64,000 bases of DNA from NCBI RefSeq assembly GCF_001485415.1, contig NZ_BCMQ01000004.1, positions 228,755 to 292,754 of the forward strand, read 5' to 3'. The notes under the pieces are model-generated. The model saw only the letters and a list, made by a program, of their open reading frames with translations. It did not search any database and was not told the DNA's origin. Positions 60,603 to 64,000 of this stretch are shown one piece after another. How positions within the stretch are numbered: the stretch's first letter is position 1; each line of letters begins with the position of its first letter. The DNA comes from Myroides odoratimimus. Lineage in GTDB: Bacteria; Bacteroidota; Bacteroidia; Flavobacteriales; Flavobacteriaceae. The position numbers and the translations under genes were made by a program.

Positions 60603-61751
60603 ATGAATTTAATTAAAAGCAGTTTACTATTAATGTTCTGTTTATTATTACTCATGAGTTTTAAAACAGATTTTAATAGTTTATTCAATCCAGATTCACC
60701 AGAATATTTAGCTATAGTCGAGAGTTATAAACAGCCTATTGCTAATTGGCCTCAACCTACAATAGATGAAGGAGTAGTGTGGGAGGAATTTCAGAGTATA
60801 AAAAGAGATTCTCTCTTTATGAAGAATCAAAATCAACCAATAGTTAAGTTAGGGCGAATGCTGTTCTTCGACCCAAAGTTATCTAAGTCTAACCAAATAT
60901 CGTGTAGTACTTGTCACGACCCAGAGATAGGATGGGCAGATAAGCGAAGTGTAGCATTAGGACATGATCACTTGCAAGGCAATAGAAATACACCTACTTT
61001 GTATAATGTCGCTAATAGAAAAACATTATTTTGGGATGGTAGAGCAACTACTTTAGAAGAACAAGCAAAAGGTCCATTAAGTGCTCATAATGAGATGGCA
61101 ATGGATGTGGATATATTGCCAGAGAAGCTTACTAAGATCAAAGGATATAATAGTTATTTTGAAGAAGCTTTTGGAGATACTAAGGTAACTTATAAAAGAA
61201 TTATAGAGTCCCTTGCTGCTTTTCAACGAACTATTAAAAGCCAAAGAAGTAGAGTGGATGTATTTATAGATGGTAATTATAAAGCTTTAACTGATCAGGA
61301 GATATATGGGATGCATCTCTTTAGAACAAAGGGTAGATGTATGAACTGTCATCATGGTGTAGATCTTACTGATGATAAATTTCACAATATAGGGCTGACG
61401 TATTATAAACGAAAGTATCAAGATTTAGGTAGATACGAGATTACAAAAAATCCTGAGCATGTAGGTCAGTTTAAAACCCCTATTCTACGGGATTTATTGA
61501 ATACTAGACCATGGATGCACAATGGTTTATTTGATAATCTAGAGGGCATTGTCAATATCTATAATAGTGGCATGCACATGATTGACCCTACACCAGAAAA
61601 GAAACTTACAGATCCATTATATCCTGTTACTGATTCTTTAATGAAGCCATTAAAGTTATCCCGTGATGAGATTAAAGCTATTGTAGCCTTTTTAGAGTCA
61701 TTATCAGGTTCGCGTTTTAGGATGCAACGACCTGATTTTCCTAGAGAATAG
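60603..61751 (+). CDS. Di-heme cytochrome c peroxidase family protein
   Basis: 382 residues. An N-terminal hydrophobic segment (about 5-20) exports it. Heme sites CSTCH (101-105) and CMNCH (246-250), with LGRMLFFDPKLSKSNQISC, NRNTPTLYNVANRKTLFWDG and FKTPILRDLLNTRPWMHNG, match the CcpA/MauG superfamily. It closes the TonB receptor-DUF4876-DUF6850 operon, paralleling the receptor-MbnP-peroxidase set at 1-2492. It may oxidise a partner protein or change the redox state of an imported metal rather than only remove peroxide (inference). Confidence 0.9.
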   Translation: MNLIKSSLLLMFCLLLLMSFKTDFNSLFNPDSPEYLAIVESYKQPIANWPQPTIDEGVVWEEFQSIKRDSLFMKNQNQPIVKLGRMLFFDPKLSKSNQISCSTCHDPEIGWADKRSVALGHDHLQGNRNTPTLYNVANRKTLFWDGRATTLEEQAKGPLSAHNEMAMDVDILPEKLTKIKGYNSYFEEAFGDTKVTYKRIIESLAAFQRTIKSQRSRVDVFIDGNYKALTDQEIYGMHLFRTKGRCMNCHHGVDLTDDKFHNIGLTYYKRKYQDLGRYEITKNPEHVGQFKTPILRDLLNTRPWMHNGLFDNLEGIVNIYNSGMHMIDPTPEKKLTDPLYPVTDSLMKPLKLSRDEIKAIVAFLESLSGSRFRMQRPDFPRE

Positions 61752-61763
61752 AACTTTATATAG

Positions 61764-61803
61764 AAGAGAGAGTAATGAACGACAGTTTTTATTCTCTCTT
61801 TTT
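61764..61803 (+). terminator. Terminator of the receptor-peroxidase operon
   Basis: AAGAGAGAGTAA pairs with TTATTCTCTCTT (12 bp, one G-U), 13-base loop, then T-run. Confidence 0.85.
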
Positions 61804-61959
61804 CGTTTATTACATGAAGTAGGAGAGCATATTTTGTTTATTTTTAGCTTATTATAAGCTCAATTAGAGTTGAATAAAGAATATCACAATATGTAGTGGG
61901 ATTTGTAATAGTAGTGGTATATACTTTTTAATTAACAACAGATAAATTAACCTAAAACT

Positions 61960-63495
61960 ATGAATTATAAATTAATTATTCCATTATCGTTTTTGTTTAT
62001 TTCTTTTACAGGAATGGCAAATGATGTATATAAAGATAGAAATGGGAAATACTATAATATTCAACAATTATCACAAGAAAAGGGAGTAGATAAATCTTTT
62101 AAAGAACTATGTCTGATCATAGATCAATATGCTGAGAGCACTCTTCAGAAAGGTAATGTCAACTCATTAGCGATTGCCATTTATAGAGATGGAGAGGTTT
62201 ATCAGCAGTATTATGGAGAATTAGATAAAGAGTCCAAACAACGACCTAGTGATAATACACTCTATGAGATTGCTTCTATTTCTAAAGTTTTTGCAGGCTC
62301 TTTAGTCGCTAAAGCGGTTCTAGAGCAAAAGATTACACTAAATGATGATATCAGAACTTATTTAAAAGGAGATTATCCAAATTTGCAGTTTGAAGGAACT
62401 CCTATTACCATTCAGAATTTAGTAACACATACTTTGGGGCTTCAAGATAGAGCTCCTAAAGAGTTAGATGAAATATATAAGAAGACGAGAGAGGGATATT
62501 ATGAAAATAGACCATTTAGTTATACGATGTCTGATCTATTAGAAGAATTAAAAACAGTCAAATTAGATAAGAAACCAGGTACATTCTACGACTATAACTC
62601 AGTAGGACCAGAATTAGTTACTTATATTTTAGAGCAGGTATATCACAAGCCTTATAAAGAGCTATTACAGGAGTTGCTGGATGAGCTTAACTTGAAGCAG
62701 ACTTCTTTAAATGAGTATGATAGGTATAAGAAACAATTAGCCATAAGTTATAACGAAAATGGGGAAGTAGCTCCTTTACTAAGAAATCCTCTATTAGGTG
62801 GATCATATGGTATGATAAGTAGTTTACCTGACTTAACTAAGTTTATGAAGTTTCAGTTACAAAGCAATCAACCTTTTATAAAGGAAGCCTCTCGATTATT
62901 ATTTAAAGAAGAAGAAGACGGTGATGATAAAGGATATTTCTGGGATGTGGGATACGGTCTGAAGGAAGGTGCTTATTATGGAAAGACAGGAACGTCAATA
63001 GGGGTACAAAGTGGTATTCTTGTTTGTCCAGATTCACGTTATGGAATGATAATAATGATGAATAATACTTCGGATGCTGCACAAGATGATTGGTTAGAAT
63101 TGTATAATAAAATAGAAACAGCATTAATTACTTATCCTAAGATAAACCTAGTATCCCTGCTAGAAAAAGAGTTTAAAAATAACTTTAGTTTAGCTTTAGA
63201 GAAGTATAAAACGTTAAAAGCAGATAAAGAACATTATCTCTCAGGGTCATTCTATTTAAATAATTTAGGATATAACTTTCTGAAGAGAAAAGAGATTGAT
63301 AAGGCAATAAAGGTATTTGAATTAGCGATTCAGTATGATACTAATAATGCTAATTTATACGATAGCTTAGGAGAAGCTTACTTTCTAATGAAGGATTATA
63401 AAATGTCTTTATTGAGTTACCAGAAATCGCTAGAGCTAGATGCTGAGAATAAGAATGCACAAGAAATGCTAATTAAAATACAATTACTTAAATAA
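61960..63495 (+). CDS. Exported serine hydrolase (class C beta-lactamase/PBP fold) with C-terminal TPRs
   Basis: 511 residues. A signal peptide (LFISFTGMA) leads into a beta-lactamase-family domain: SxxK is Ser106-Ile-Ser-Lys109, the third motif is KTG (342-344), and GGSYGMISSLPDLTKFM is typical. The second motif reads Tyr212-Asn-Ser instead of the usual YxN, so the catalytic Tyr is kept but the Asn is replaced. The last 75 residues form TPR units (FYLNNLGYNFLKRKEIDKAI, LYDSLGEAYFLMKDYKMSLL). Probably an esterase or peptidase of the envelope; a beta-lactam-hydrolysing role is not implied. Confidence 0.85.
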   Translation: MNYKLIIPLSFLFISFTGMANDVYKDRNGKYYNIQQLSQEKGVDKSFKELCLIIDQYAESTLQKGNVNSLAIAIYRDGEVYQQYYGELDKESKQRPSDNTLYEIASISKVFAGSLVAKAVLEQKITLNDDIRTYLKGDYPNLQFEGTPITIQNLVTHTLGLQDRAPKELDEIYKKTREGYYENRPFSYTMSDLLEELKTVKLDKKPGTFYDYNSVGPELVTYILEQVYHKPYKELLQELLDELNLKQTSLNEYDRYKKQLAISYNENGEVAPLLRNPLLGGSYGMISSLPDLTKFMKFQLQSNQPFIKEASRLLFKEEEDGDDKGYFWDVGYGLKEGAYYGKTGTSIGVQSGILVCPDSRYGMIIMMNNTSDAAQDDWLELYNKIETALITYPKINLVSLLEKEFKNNFSLALEKYKTLKADKEHYLSGSFYLNNLGYNFLKRKEIDKAIKVFELAIQYDTNNANLYDSLGEAYFLMKDYKMSLLSYQKSLELDAENKNAQEMLIKIQLLK

Positions 63496-63498
63496 ACC

Positions 63499-64000
63499 AC
63501 TATGGACTGAAAGTCCATAGTTTGTTAAAGCAGACTAAAGTCTGCCTGGGTGGAGCTACTTACTCAAGTATAAAGTTACCTCCGTTATCATTTGATTTAC
63601 GATGGTGTTCAAGATATTGATTTAGCATTTCATCAGTAATATTTCCTGTACTCCAACAACCAAAGCCTATTGCCCAAAAGTGACGTCCCCAGTATCTGTG
63701 CTTCAACTCAGGAAATTCTATTTGGAGTTTCCTTGAGGTACGACCCTTGAAGAGTTTGACAATATTGCTTATGTTTTGAGATGGTCGATATTCTATATGA
63801 AGATGAACATGGTCCTTTGATACTACACCTTTTAAAATTTGAATATCTTCTGCTTCACAAATCTGAATGATCAGACTACGACAACGTATCTGAATATCTC
63901 CTTCCAATACTGGATAACGATATTTAGTCACCCATACTATATGGGCAGTTAAACGTGATACACTATGTCCTCCGGTTCGTTGATATTCCATATATCAAAG
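63499..64000 (-). mobile_element. IS200/IS605-family insertion sequence (runs to window edge)
   Basis: Two hairpins typical of IS200/IS605 ends lie beyond the transposase stop: ACTATGGACT / AGTCCATAGT at 63499-63521 and GCAGACT / AGTCTGC at 63530-63545. The transposase gene fills the rest; the other end is at or just past base 64000. No terminal inverted repeats or target duplication are expected for this family, and no TnpB gene is in view. It starts 4 bases after the stop of the serine hydrolase gene. Confidence 0.75.
63560..63991 (-). CDS. tnpA: IS200/IS605 transposase TnpA (HUH Y1)
   Basis: 143 residues, full length for Y1 transposases. The HUH metal-binding pair is His63-Leu-His65 in KDHVHLHIEYRP, the nucleophile is Tyr126 in MLNQYLEHH, and the fold markers AHIVWVTKYRYPVL, FKGRTSRKLQIEFP and HRYWGRHFWAIGFGCWSTGN are intact. 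It cuts and joins single-stranded DNA at subterminal hairpins. No frameshift is visible, so it may be active. Confidence 0.92.
   Translation of the reverse strand: MEYQRTGGHSVSRLTAHIVWVTKYRYPVLEGDIQIRCRSLIIQICEAEDIQILKGVVSKDHVHLHIEYRPSQNISNIVKLFKGRTSRKLQIEFPELKHRYWGRHFWAIGFGCWSTGNITDEMLNQYLEHHRKSNDNGGNFILE

Noticed and set aside
61960..63495. Beta-lactam resistance gene
   Set aside because: The fold is shared by many esterases and peptidases, the YxN motif is altered and TPRs are attached; resistance cannot be inferred.

Overview
The window is AT-rich, densely coded DNA from a member of the Bacteroidota, almost certainly family Flavobacteriaceae (Myroides-like is my guess, not proven). Supporting marks are a SusC/SusD pair, a GLPGLI protein, a T9SS C-terminal sorting domain, DUF4876 and DUF6850 proteins, lipoproteins with SCSxDD-type N-termini, and promoters of the Bacteroidota type (TTTG, then TAnnTTTG). 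No rRNA, tRNA or CRISPR array was seen.

Layout. 1-2492: end of a TonB-dependent receptor, an MbnP-family lipoprotein and a di-heme MbnH/cytochrome c peroxidase-like lipoprotein. 2664-12744: accessory genes (divergent HxlR regulator with quinone-reductase-like and PhzF proteins, GLPGLI protein, OmpA lipoprotein, lipocalin, CPBP protease, unknowns, GNAT), with several gene remnants. 12847-16185: pstSCAB phosphate importer on the minus strand. 16871-23453: STN-domain SusC, SusD and two endonuclease/exonuclease/phosphatase (EEP) domains. Next to pst this looks like organic-phosphorus scavenging. The two EEP reading frames meet at a run of ten A. 23774-28788: Ca2+/H+ antiporter, two intergenic repeat structures, LLM oxidoreductase, ArsR regulator and a TPR-membrane-HTH regulator. 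29105-34392: a 1479-residue secreted repeat protein (BspA-type LRRs, six MBG repeats, T9SS signal) and an outer-membrane barrel. 34453-36240: small genes and another HxlR regulator.

36596-47749 is the most interesting part: a complete assimilatory sulfate reduction and cysteine operon (Rrf2 regulator, cysH, cysD, cysN, serine acetyltransferase, cysteine synthase, siroheme methyltransferase, cysJ, cysI, then a siroheme synthase fused to a TSUP sulfite/anion transporter). Ahead of it lies an unannotated 20-codon ORF whose peptide contains MCMCKC, followed by a strong intrinsic terminator only 13 bases before the Rrf2 start codon. This has the layout of a cysteine-sensing ribosome-mediated attenuator. 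A second short ORF (starting MKVCC), followed by mutually exclusive hairpins and a U-run, sits before the siroheme synthase-TSUP gene.

47845-54601: RidA, a retropepsin-like/PDZ protease, small proteins, GNAT, a TIKI/EreA-like secreted protein, AraC regulator and aldo/keto reductase. 55008-61751: TonB-dependent receptor, DUF4876 lipoprotein, DUF6850 barrel and di-heme peroxidase, a second receptor-peroxidase system that parallels the one at the left edge. 61960-64000: serine hydrolase with TPRs and an IS200/IS605-type insertion sequence at the right edge.
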